NCBI RefSeq assembly: GCF_900115675.1
Contig: NZ_FOXI01000013.1
Span: forward strand, 1-64,000
Length of the DNA: 64,000 bases
Origin: Halolamina pelagica
GTDB taxonomy: Archaea; Halobacteriota; Halobacteria; Halobacteriales; Haloferacaceae
Direction: 5' to 3'
A model generated the notes under the pieces. It saw only the letters and a program-made list of their open reading frames with translations, ran no database searches and had not been told where the DNA came from. Shown in pieces: positions 50,158 through 58,679 of the stretch. Position 1 is the stretch's first letter. Each line of letters starts with the position of its first letter. The position numbers and the translations under genes were made by a program.

Positions 50158-52464
50158 TTACTGCAGCAAGTCAGGATACGCAAACCGCTTCTCTAAATCC
50201 GAATCCGAAATTGATCCCAGGAGCGACGAAACATCTGCTTCTGGGTCAGTATAGCAGTCGTGGATTGTTTCGAACTCACTCGTATAGTCCAGAGAAATCG
50301 GTGAGTAAAATCCTAAAAGCGAGAGTGAACAATGCTGCTTCCCATTGACTAAATCATCAACACCTGTGAATTGGTAGTAGAGCTCCCGCTGAAGCGAGTC
50401 GACGCTATCATCGGCCTCTAGCAGGATTTCCTCGATAAGGCTATGGTCACTATCTGAGGCGATAACACCCAATTTTCCGGAGGTTTTCCCGAAATGTGAC
50501 TCTGCAAGATCTTCCACCGGTTCCTCCAGTAGCGTCATCGCCGTTTCGATAGATTGTCGCAGATCCTGTTCACTGAGCACCTCCTTTGAGCATAACGTAG
50601 TGAAATTCGAACTATGGAGTTCGCTGTCGATCGGCCTCTCTTCAAACTGGAGTGGTACAGAGAGGCGTCCCTCTTGGGTCAATTCTTCCCTCATCGACGC
50701 CGCTAACTGCGACTGTTGTTGTGAGAGACTCGACCAACGCTGTTGGGTTGTTTCCCACTCCTCCTGCTTGTCTTCAGCTTTCTCTTCAAGCCGGCTTCGC
50801 TCTTCTTTGAGTTGGTACCGCGAGTTCTTTATTTCGTTTGTTAGAACGGATTCAAAATCACGGAGGTTCTCATATTCCCTACGAAAGCGGTCTGCCCGTT
50901 CGAGGTCAGTTTCGAGCTTGGAAAGCTGCTGGCGTGGCCCTGAGATAAAACCAGGAAGAAGGGAATCATCCATCCTCACATGTAAGTCCTCGACTCGACC
51001 CTGAAGCTCATCGAGTAGCCTCGCTCGCCATTCCTCAAATGATCCCATTTCAGATTCTTCATCCACCGTGAGCTCTGGCTCCGGTGGTTCACTGATATCC
51101 TCTATAGACCACTTCCTCTGAAGCTTCTGGAGATAGCCGCGGAGGGGGTGGGTTACAATCTTCTCTCGAATTTGGTCCCGTAATGAGGATGCACAGAGAA
51201 GTCGGATGGCAAGTTCGGTGGGTACATTTTCGGGGATTTGGCCCTCATGCTGTTCCATCAAATCCTGAACCTGCTTTTCAAATATTTCCATTCTCGAGGT
51301 GTTGGGGTTGGAAGTGGTGGAAATACCTGAAACGATGTCCTCACATTGTGACTTGATTTCTTCCCTAGGCCCTCCTAGAGTTTCCGCGGGGCTGGACTGG
51401 TTTGGTTCATCTCCATTAACTGGACCGTGAGTACCTGCATGCAAGAGGAAATCGATGTACTCAACCGACTTAGTTAGGGATTCACGCTGCTTCCGAAGCG
51501 TACCCAGCTCATCGTCGAGGTCCGCAAGTTCCTGATTGAGAGTGTGATACTGCTTGAGTTGTTCAGTAGGGGCTTCAACAGAGACTCCTGCTATGGAATA
51601 CAAATGCCCTTGCCGAAACCATTCATCGGAGTCCGTTGACCCAAGATAATAGACCAATTGCGCCCCTAGAGAGTTAGTTCGAGAAACGTCAGTGGCATCA
51701 AATTGATCTGTTTCGTTGAACCCGAGTAGCCAATAGCCATCAAACGGATTTTCCTGGACCGAAAGCGATTCAGATCGGATGGTAGCCGGCGAAGCGTCGA
51801 TACCAATTTCGATCGGATATGTCGTGTCGCCGTCAAGGTCCATTAGTCTCCGGAGTTCTGCAAGCGCTGTGTAGGCGTTTGCATAGTGGGCAGGTTCCCC
51901 TTCAGGGGCCTCTATCCGCTCCTCAATCCGATTTAAACTCGGTAATGAACCGATTCCGAATATCTCGACTGTCTTTGCGACCTCTTGGCGGCACTGCTGG
52001 AGCAACATGGAAATGAAAGGGAACGCTCCAGAACCGGTCCCACCCCCCAAACTATTCACTATCCAGACCTGCAGTGGCTCAGAAGTTGCAGAACAATTTT
52101 CGGCCAATGTAGTGATTTGTTCTGTTAGAGCTTCTGAGAGGTGGGCAGAGTCTGCTGCCGAGTCAACGAGATAACGGCCGAGTGGGCGTTGACGAGAAGT
52201 ACCCGCATCAGGAACGAAGTTGTGGTCACCTTGGAGATAATGAACCGATCCAAAATCTCGATTGGGTGCATCACTGTCGGTCGTCAGCTCATACGTAGTC
52301 GCAGACTCTGGGGCAAATGTCTGCAGGTCGCGACTACTAGAGTCGATGGCAAACAACTGAAAACGGTCCGCTACCCCCTCCCTAGAAACGAACTCATCCA
52401 TCTCAGCGAGAATATCGCACCCTGCTCTGCCAATCCCGACTACCAGCACAGGGTGCGACGTCAT
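50158..52464 (-). CDS. Large tubulin/FtsZ-superfamily protein 2
   Basis: 768 residues from ATG 52464 (a TTG 7 codons upstream is less likely). The N-terminal domain carries VVGIGRAG (about 8-15), FAIDSSS, and NSLGGGTGSGAF, the same signature order as protein 1. Coiled coils follow (~315-350, DDELGTLRKQRESLTKSVEY; ~525-640, LERADRFRREYENLRDFESV and RSRLEEKAEDKQEEWETTQQ) before a C-terminal domain. The similarity to 44588-47434 is clear in the GTPase domain, weak elsewhere. The two probably form a pair or heteropolymer (inference). It is first in the minus-strand operon, divergent from the metalloprotease gene. Confidence 0.82.
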   Translation of the reverse strand: MTSHPVLVVGIGRAGCDILAEMDEFVSREGVADRFQLFAIDSSSRDLQTFAPESATTYELTTDSDAPNRDFGSVHYLQGDHNFVPDAGTSRQRPLGRYLVDSAADSAHLSEALTEQITTLAENCSATSEPLQVWIVNSLGGGTGSGAFPFISMLLQQCRQEVAKTVEIFGIGSLPSLNRIEERIEAPEGEPAHYANAYTALAELRRLMDLDGDTTYPIEIGIDASPATIRSESLSVQENPFDGYWLLGFNETDQFDATDVSRTNSLGAQLVYYLGSTDSDEWFRQGHLYSIAGVSVEAPTEQLKQYHTLNQELADLDDELGTLRKQRESLTKSVEYIDFLLHAGTHGPVNGDEPNQSSPAETLGGPREEIKSQCEDIVSGISTTSNPNTSRMEIFEKQVQDLMEQHEGQIPENVPTELAIRLLCASSLRDQIREKIVTHPLRGYLQKLQRKWSIEDISEPPEPELTVDEESEMGSFEEWRARLLDELQGRVEDLHVRMDDSLLPGFISGPRQQLSKLETDLERADRFRREYENLRDFESVLTNEIKNSRYQLKEERSRLEEKAEDKQEEWETTQQRWSSLSQQQSQLAASMREELTQEGRLSVPLQFEERPIDSELHSSNFTTLCSKEVLSEQDLRQSIETAMTLLEEPVEDLAESHFGKTSGKLGVIASDSDHSLIEEILLEADDSVDSLQRELYYQFTGVDDLVNGKQHCSLSLLGFYSPISLDYTSEFETIHDCYTDPEADVSSLLGSISDSDLEKRFAYPDLLQ

Positions 52465-52566
52465 CAAACGATGACTATTCTGCAATTGTAAAAAGAATGG
52501 CCTTCCAATTCATCGAGATGTCCCATTATCAGGAGTTCTAGTCACAAAGGTCCGGGAGGTTGTAGG

Positions 52567-52577
52567 TTTATTATACC
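52567..52577 (+). promoter_or_regulatory. TATA-like box of the metalloprotease operon
   Basis: TTTATTATACC lies about 40-50 bases upstream of ATG 52617. Spacing fits an archaeal TATA box with a nearly leaderless transcript. The 150-base gap also serves the divergent tubulin-like operon. Confidence 0.45.
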
Positions 52578-52616
52578 CTAGGCAAAACGTGCTCCCGAAC
52601 TACGACACGGCATATA

Positions 52617-54059
52617 ATGGCTCGAACATTTACTCAAAAACTCTCTGCAGAACTCGACTATGACTCCGAGGGAACTGTCCATCTATATGCCGAGTATGAT
52701 CTCCACCGAAGTCTAGAGTCACTCACACTCTCGTTTCCGGATTATCTGTCCCCAGAAACAACCAGTGGGTTTTCGCACTCTCAACGGCACCAATGTGAGT
52801 GGGATGGCGTAACTAATGATCCATGGATTCAATTTCGATACGACGTAGATAGAACGAATTCGGGTGGCTACGAATTCGTGGACACCGGTGGATGGGCCCT
52901 ACTGAAATATCCACCCATCAACACATCATGGCGATATACAGGCCCGGAGATCGATCTGCAGCGGGAATTTGACGTTGGTCAGGAAGGAGTTGCGAGTTCG
53001 GATGGAAGTATTGTCTATCTCGGTCCGCACACTGAAGAGCAGTTTCGAGCTGGTGGGCAGACCTTCCGAATTGCAATCCCAGGACAGGCATCTCTCAGGC
53101 CATCGCTCAGTGAAGTGCAAGCGTCACTAAGCTATGCAGCAAACAACCTCGACGTCGGGGGAAAGAACGATGCAGTTGTGGTGATTGCAGCGCCCTCGAA
53201 TATTAACTGGGGCTGGGGTGGGCTTCAGAGTGGAGTCAATGGTTACTGGGCTGTTGACTCAAGTCGAGTTGGAAATGCGAATAATACGTGGGTACACGAG
53301 TATATCCACACCCGACAGGAGTGGACTCCAGACAGTTCGACTGACTGGCTCGTCGAAGGAACCGCGAATTACTACGCTGCACTAGTCACGTATCTGGAGG
53401 GCCGAATTTCTTTCTCTGCCTTTCGTCGGTTTCTGGCAATTGATCGCCACAGTGACTCTGTACTGAGCGATCCAGGCCGATGGTCTGCCCCGAACGCACA
53501 CTACAGTAAAGGACGCCGGGTCACAGCTGCTCTCGACTCGAAAATTCGACGTGAGACGAACGGTGAGAGAACGTTTGAGGACGTTTTCCGGCGAATGAAT
53601 CGTATCGATGGCCCGCTTACTGATCAAAAACTCCAAAATATAGTTCGGACTGTTGTCGGTCAGAGTCTCAGTGGCTGGTTTGCTAAATACGTCAACGGAA
53701 TCCAGACACCTGATATCCCTCAGGATGAGCAATTGTTCACCGGGGAAACTATCCCGGAACCTGAACCTGAATCTGAACCCGAACCCGAACCTGAACAGGA
53801 AGAGATTGGAGAAACAGATTCTGATGAGACCAATGAATGTCCGGTCTGCGGGAAGTTCGTCACCAGTGATGAACAGTTCTGCGACAGTTGTGGGACAGCA
53901 CTATTCAGGCAATGTCCGGTCTGTGGGCGTGGTGTCACCGACGAACCGTATTGTCCAGAGTGTGGCACATCGATTCGAGAGGAATGTGATGTGTGCGGAT
54001 CTCGCCGGCATTCATCGGAGGAGTACTGTTCCAATTGCGGTACGAAGTTCGAAAAATAA
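52617..54059 (+). CDS. Zinc metalloprotease (peptidase-MA-like) with C-terminal zinc ribbons
   Basis: 480 residues. The HExxH motif is HEYIH (227-231), with the third ligand in WLVEGTANYY (E247), a gluzincin pattern of the peptidase-MA type. A linker of repeated Glu-Pro (EPEPESEPEPEPE, ~380-395) leads to three double-Cys zinc ribbons: CPVCGKF..CDSCG, CPVCGRG..CPECG and CDVCGSR..CSNCG. There is no signal peptide, so it acts in the cytoplasm or is held there by the ribbons. It starts divergently from tubulin-like gene 2. A role in processing components of the island is inference. Confidence 0.8.
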   Translation: MARTFTQKLSAELDYDSEGTVHLYAEYDLHRSLESLTLSFPDYLSPETTSGFSHSQRHQCEWDGVTNDPWIQFRYDVDRTNSGGYEFVDTGGWALLKYPPINTSWRYTGPEIDLQREFDVGQEGVASSDGSIVYLGPHTEEQFRAGGQTFRIAIPGQASLRPSLSEVQASLSYAANNLDVGGKNDAVVVIAAPSNINWGWGGLQSGVNGYWAVDSSRVGNANNTWVHEYIHTRQEWTPDSSTDWLVEGTANYYAALVTYLEGRISFSAFRRFLAIDRHSDSVLSDPGRWSAPNAHYSKGRRVTAALDSKIRRETNGERTFEDVFRRMNRIDGPLTDQKLQNIVRTVVGQSLSGWFAKYVNGIQTPDIPQDEQLFTGETIPEPEPESEPEPEPEQEEIGETDSDETNECPVCGKFVTSDEQFCDSCGTALFRQCPVCGRGVTDEPYCPECGTSIREECDVCGSRRHSSEEYCSNCGTKFEK

Positions 54060-54078
54060 AATCGTAGCTCACACTATC

Positions 54079-54300
54079 TCAGTTACAAACCCGACAGATC
54101 GAGATCGTAACGCCGCCATAGAACGTCTTGTTCACTAATTGGTTTCCACAGGTGTCACAGCTCTCGTTTGCTTTGTCGGTAACTCGATTATCAGTAGCTT
54201 TCGACCCGCACGCACAATTTGCTCCGACAATATCCTGCACGTAGGATGGACTATCAGTCGTTAACAATAAGAGTATGTTAGAGACCCAACTTGCGGTCAT
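54079..54300 (-). CDS. Small zinc-ribbon protein
   Basis: 73 residues from ATG 54300 (MTASWVSNIL). Paired cysteines CACG, CDTCG and CRVCN in the C-terminal half suggest one or two zinc sites, similar in style to the ribbons of the convergent metalloprotease. The N-terminal part is hydrophobic. It may also be a relic, as composition is weakly halophilic. Confidence 0.4.
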   Translation of the reverse strand: MTASWVSNILLLLTTDSPSYVQDIVGANCACGSKATDNRVTDKANESCDTCGNQLVNKTFYGGVTISICRVCN

Positions 54301-54438
54301 ATGATAGATCGCAGTACTTCCGGCTCCCCTTCCAAATCTAGCACTAGTTGAAAATCTAAACAGAGCCGACACTCCATATCCTCCCAGTCGTTTACTGTGG
54401 TGGCGAGCTCAGCACTGATGTGTAGAGCCTAAATTCAA

Positions 54439-54790
54439 CTACTTCGAGTCAAACGATGTTATCGATCCATCCACCCGTTCGGCCAGTTGGGCCTCTATGT
54501 CCTCCCGGCGGAACCCAGCCGGTGCGAGCACAGATTCAGCAGCTCGACACAATTGATCCCGATAGAACTCGACATCGTACTGCTCGGGCTGCTCATACAG
54601 AAGCGACACGCGCGCTCGACCATCCTTCTCGTCATCGACGACGAATACTCGACATCCTGCCTGGGATGTTTCCCCATTCCTAGGTCGGACGCTCGCTCGA
54701 GTGCAGCGACGTTCCTTGTAGTCTGCGTGTACTCCTCGACACGTTTCGAGACACGATTAGCAGAGAGGTGGAGCTCTCTGGAGTAGTAGC
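54439..54790 (-). pseudogene. C-terminal fragment of a family B DNA polymerase
   Basis: One frame reads RVSKRVEEYTQTTRNVAALE, RASDLGMGKHPRQDVEY. After a shift at about 54640 another frame reads VVDDEKDGRARVSLLYEQPE, QYDVEFYRDQLCRAAESVLA, GFRREDIEAQLAERV and stops at 54439. Order and motifs (VEYxVVDD, YDxEFYRxxLxRAAESVLxP) match the end of archaeal family B DNA polymerases. Only ~115 codons remain, with a frameshift and no upstream part. It marks a deletion at the edge of the membrane-protein cluster. Confidence 0.6.
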
Positions 54791-54847
54791 AGAATAGGAA
54801 TATTCCAGAGAAACACATAACTGATACCGTGTTAATTGCATGTTCAG

Positions 54848-56026
54848 ATGGTTACCCGGCGACAGTTCCTCGGAGTGGCCGGCACGGGAGTTGCTGCGAT
54901 GGGATTGTGGGGACCCAGAGCTCACAAGCAATACTCGAATATCAAACCCTCACCGACGCCCATCGATAACCCACAACTTCCGGATACCGCAGATAGATGG
55001 CCAGAACTCGGCAAGTGGAACCTTCCGGGGGACCCTCACTGCGTACTCCCTACCGATGAGGGACGCTGTTTTGTCGGAGGGAAAATCGAACAGGGCTCCA
55101 ACGGAACCAGCTACGTTGCGTTTCGGGGGACACAGGCAGATACTGTGGTCCACAAATTCAACACTGAATCGTCGAGAATTGAGTCTATTACCGACCTCAC
55201 CCTGGTTGGGGACAGTGTCATTGCACTCCAGACTATCGGAGACACGGGCCATCGACTCATCCGTTTGACCCGAGATGCGCAGATTCAGTCAATGACGAAG
55301 ACCCATTGGCGTGAAACTCCACTTTGGGATCAACAACTGTTCACTCGTCCTGCAGATGATGAATTACTACTCGCAGGGGTCCCGGCCGATTCAAAATGGA
55401 ACGAAGGGCTGGCTGTAGTTCAACTCACTGCAGATGGGACACCACAATGGAGCCGCACATATGGGAATGGTGTCAATCCCTTCAACGTCCGATATAGCGG
55501 TCAAACGCTAGCTGCTAACGTCCAGAGACACACAGATTCTGGCAGTCCGACTGCGTTAATGGTCGTAAGGGGAAATGAACTCCTGTATCATCGGCGTATC
55601 CCTGGAAGGAAAATTTTCGATATTCGGTTGGTAGACGACAGCGACGGTGATGTTGTTGTAGTCGGGAAAATCAGTGATCAGAATCCCGAACAGGGGTACA
55701 TCGCTCGGCTGGACAAATCTGGTGACCCACAGTGGTGGCGTACGCTCCCCGAGCCTGACCAATCGACAACGTTCATGTCCATCATTGAGTCTGAGGAGGG
55801 ATACCGAATCCAGACCATCGCCACACCTGAGTCGAAAGGTCCTGACTATTCGATCGAAATGGCTATTGACTCGAGCGGAGAGGTACAGGGTTTTCAATCG
55901 TATCCGATGACCGTCTTTGGCGGGCAATTCGGGGAGAACAGTGTATTTGTCACGGAGTCTGGTGATCAACCTCAACTGCTCCAGTACCGAGATATGAATC
56001 GGCCGGACGCAGGTGAGAACGAATGA
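54848..56026 (+). CDS. Tat-exported beta-propeller-type protein
   Basis: 392 residues from ATG 54848. The signal MVTRRQFLGVAGTGVAAMGL has the twin Arg and a hydrophobic stretch, so it is exported folded through Tat. The mature part consists of repeated beta-blades (WNLPGDPHCVLPTDEGRCFV, IALQTIGDTGHRLIRLTRDA, PQWSRTYGNG, DPQWWRTLPEPDQ) resembling PQQ-like propellers without an evident cofactor site. It overlaps the next membrane protein gene by ATGA, so both act together. The role may be ligand binding or scaffolding outside the cell. Confidence 0.75.
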   Translation: MVTRRQFLGVAGTGVAAMGLWGPRAHKQYSNIKPSPTPIDNPQLPDTADRWPELGKWNLPGDPHCVLPTDEGRCFVGGKIEQGSNGTSYVAFRGTQADTVVHKFNTESSRIESITDLTLVGDSVIALQTIGDTGHRLIRLTRDAQIQSMTKTHWRETPLWDQQLFTRPADDELLLAGVPADSKWNEGLAVVQLTADGTPQWSRTYGNGVNPFNVRYSGQTLAANVQRHTDSGSPTALMVVRGNELLYHRRIPGRKIFDIRLVDDSDGDVVVVGKISDQNPEQGYIARLDKSGDPQWWRTLPEPDQSTTFMSIIESEEGYRIQTIATPESKGPDYSIEMAIDSSGEVQGFQSYPMTVFGGQFGENSVFVTESGDQPQLLQYRDMNRPDAGENE

Positions 56027-57747
56027 ATTGGCCCAGGATGCTCTGGAAGGCCAAACAGGTTGCAGAATGGGTATACAAGCTTGCCTCCACCGAGCGGGTC
56101 GTAGTCATATTGAGCCTTTTCGCTCTATACGGGAAGCAAATACTCGAAGCCATTCAGGCAACTCCCATCGCGGGTATCTCCAGTATCCTTGGCCCGATAT
56201 TCAGTGGAATCGACGTCTTCTACTGGAGCGGTGTGGCTATGATGTATTTCATCCATCTCTTCTCGATCAAAGAGGTTTACCAGCGATTTGATCTCGAGCT
56301 ATTCGATCAATATCCGAGCTTCTACCATGCATTCGCTGCCGTCGCTACAGTCATTGCACAGTATGTCCTTATCAGCAGTATCCCTGGACAGACAGCTCCA
56401 AAGTACCTCCAATCCTCCCTCACGACGCATAATATCGCCGTTGTGCTGCCATTTTTCGCCTTGATTATATTTGCGAAACTGAGGTCAAATAGCCCCCTCA
56501 GCCACCCTGGAAGCACATACCTCAACGTCCTATCGAAATTTGGGATAACAGAGGACGAGCGCCGAGAAGTGTACAATCAGAGCGATTTCCGTCGGTTTGG
56601 CACCTATGTAATGGTCATAGCTGTGACGGCGGTCTACTTCTCTGCACTTCTTATCATGGGAAGTTTCACAGCAACTTTGCGAATTTACCCGGGAGTACTT
56701 GAGATCCTCGCAATAGTTGCAGTAATCGGGTCAAAAGCACTCCGGACATCACGAATGGGGAAGCAACGAATCACTCTTGCCGACAGATTCGAACAGGCTG
56801 CAGCTTTTGATTCTCCGTTCTATGATGTAATTAGCGACACCCCGCTTGGAGCAGGGTGGGGATTCATGTTAGCCCTGCTTTTGGGTACGATACTGGTGCC
56901 GCTGCCGATACTCATACAGCCTGGAGTCGGCCCATTTCCGATTGATACATTCCTAACCGGGGTCAGTGCCTTTGTAATCCCCAATGGGATTCCGACTTCC
57001 CAGGCGATCGGGATGATCGTGCGGTCGGTCTTCTGGGTCGTATTTGCGTCCACGCCGTATCTTGTTGCGATCTATGGCCTCTGGTTCTGGTACCAGATGG
57101 CCCGTCGAACCCCCAGCATCATTCAGCAACGAGCCCTAGAATCGGAAGTTTTCGAGTACGATGAGGATGTGGACACACCACCGGTAGCCCGACCTCGGGG
57201 ATGGCTTCTACCAGCGGCCGGGCTACTTCTTGTTACTTTTTCACACCCACTGTACCAGCAATTGCCCGGGTTACCAATTGCTGAATTGAATGCCCCAAGT
57301 ATCCAAATAGCAGCCTGGATTACAGCATTCGGGTTATTTGGTTCGAGCGTACTTGCAACAGCAACTGCAGAGCCAGAATTGCCGCGATTCCCCACGGTCG
57401 AACTTCTGTTGCCAGCCCTATTGATTGGCGGGTCACTAGTATATGCCTCAAGACAATGGGGTCTCCTGCCTTCGTATGCTGTTTTGGTTGGGATTATCCC
57501 CTTTATAACATACAGTGAAGAATTGTTTAACTGGATTGTTGCACCCTCTCGGCAGTCGAGAATTCTGAGATCCCTTCCAGCGGGGATTTTCATTGGGCTG
57601 GGGGGATGGCATGTCCTTGGGGCTATCAGCGGTGTCGCCTACGGCTTTGCTATGTTTGCGACGTTCTTCTTCACGGCAGAGTGGAAGGCACGTGAACAAG
57701 TCAAAGAGTCCAACGATGCAGAGTCAGAGAAGTCCTCTACCGAATGA
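56023..57747 (+). CDS. Polytopic membrane protein, hypothetical
   Basis: 574 residues with about 12-13 membrane helices (for example VVVILSLFALYGKQI, ISSILGPIFSGIDVFYWSGV, NIAVVLPFFALIIFAKL, YVMVIAVTAVYFSALLIMGS, LVAIYGLWFWYQMA). A cytoplasmic, charged C-terminal tail closes it. No transporter signature is recognised; scattered conserved-looking W/P-rich helices suggest a channel, protease or scaffold. It is coupled by ATGA to the exported propeller protein upstream. Confidence 0.7.
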   Translation: MNWPRMLWKAKQVAEWVYKLASTERVVVILSLFALYGKQILEAIQATPIAGISSILGPIFSGIDVFYWSGVAMMYFIHLFSIKEVYQRFDLELFDQYPSFYHAFAAVATVIAQYVLISSIPGQTAPKYLQSSLTTHNIAVVLPFFALIIFAKLRSNSPLSHPGSTYLNVLSKFGITEDERREVYNQSDFRRFGTYVMVIAVTAVYFSALLIMGSFTATLRIYPGVLEILAIVAVIGSKALRTSRMGKQRITLADRFEQAAAFDSPFYDVISDTPLGAGWGFMLALLLGTILVPLPILIQPGVGPFPIDTFLTGVSAFVIPNGIPTSQAIGMIVRSVFWVVFASTPYLVAIYGLWFWYQMARRTPSIIQQRALESEVFEYDEDVDTPPVARPRGWLLPAAGLLLVTFSHPLYQQLPGLPIAELNAPSIQIAAWITAFGLFGSSVLATATAEPELPRFPTVELLLPALLIGGSLVYASRQWGLLPSYAVLVGIIPFITYSEELFNWIVAPSRQSRILRSLPAGIFIGLGGWHVLGAISGVAYGFAMFATFFFTAEWKAREQVKESNDAESEKSSTE

Positions 57748-57840
57748 GTAGGGAAGACTGCTTTGTGTCGTTGGCATTGTATCAGAAAGCGTTCATTGTC
57801 CCCGCAGATTTATCAGCAACCACATATAGCCTACCAAGCA

Positions 57841-58238
57841 TGTCCCAAGAAACAGACTGGCCCTCCCTCATAGCAGGGAGCGTGCTCGTCGTTGCTGGCT
57901 CCAGCATCGCCGGTCTGTATTCATTCGATGGACAGGAACTAGCCGTATTCGTTGGCTTTTGTCTGTTCGTCCTCGGCTACTTTCTCGCCCGCGACGGTTG
58001 GGTGATCCTCTCGCCAGTTGAACACCCAGTCCGAGATGCTGAGGCGTCACTCCACGCTGACCACCCATTGGTTCGGAGTGCCGTTGGCCTCGTTGGGATC
58101 TACGGCATCGCAGCAGGAGTGACACAGTTTTCGCTTACAGTGATTGATCCAAGCGTAATCAGTGCGGTCAGAGCTGGTGTGTACAGCGTTGGAGGCTATG
58201 CATGGACTCACGTCGTTATCCATCAGAGTCTTTTCTAA
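57841..58238 (+). CDS. Small membrane protein with four helices
   Basis: 131 residues from ATG 57841 (MSQETDWPSL). An ATG at 57744 overlapping the upstream stop is in frame, but the added 32 residues look non-halophilic, and a TTTATC box lies 30 bases before 57841. Four hydrophobic segments are seen (LIAGSVLVVAGSSIAGLYSF, LAVFVGFCLFVLGYFLA, SAVGLVGIYGIAAGVTQF, and the C-terminal one). It is followed 2 bases later by a similar small membrane protein. The function is unknown. Confidence 0.6.
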
Positions 58239-58240
58239 GT

Positions 58241-58660
58241 ATGGTTGGCCAGATATTTCTCAAACGTGGTCACATAGGCTTTCTCGCGGGGCTTGCTACG
58301 ACCTCAATGGGCCTCTCCTCAGGGTTTATCTGGGCCTCAAATGGACAGGCAGTACTCGTTGTGATCGCCGCTATCGCTGCTTGGACAGGCTATCTCGGAG
58401 CTCACTATGCCGTCACCGGACGGTTCCTCGATGGGGATACGCGTCAAAAAGAAGGGATCGGCGGCCGTGAAGCTCTCCATCTCGACGCAGGCTGGCAGTA
58501 TCTGGCGGTCGGTATCGGTGTCAGTATCCTCATTTCAGGGATGGTCATCGGTGCGGTGTATATCAACCGAGGGAACCACCTGGCGACGAATATCGGTGGC
58601 GTGCTCTTCCTCGGTGGGTACGTGATTGCCCATTACGGCGCAACGAAGGAGCTCCTGTAA
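58241..58660 (+). CDS. Small membrane protein with four helices
   Basis: 139 residues from ATG 58241, starting 2 bases after the previous stop. Helices: HIGFLAGLATTSMGLSSGFI, AVLVVIAAIAAWTGYLGAHY, WQYLAVGIGVSILISGMVIG, and IGGVLFLGGYVIAHYGATKE. It is of the same size and topology as its neighbour and may be its paralogue. No motif. Confidence 0.6.
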   Translation: MVGQIFLKRGHIGFLAGLATTSMGLSSGFIWASNGQAVLVVIAAIAAWTGYLGAHYAVTGRFLDGDTRQKEGIGGREALHLDAGWQYLAVGIGVSILISGMVIGAVYINRGNHLATNIGGVLFLGGYVIAHYGATKELL

Positions 58661-58679
58661 GATTTGACTCCGCAGAGGA

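Noticed and set aside
54836-54847. TTG start four codons upstream of the Tat protein
   Set aside because: ATG at 54848 places the twin-arginine signal at the very N-terminus as expected.
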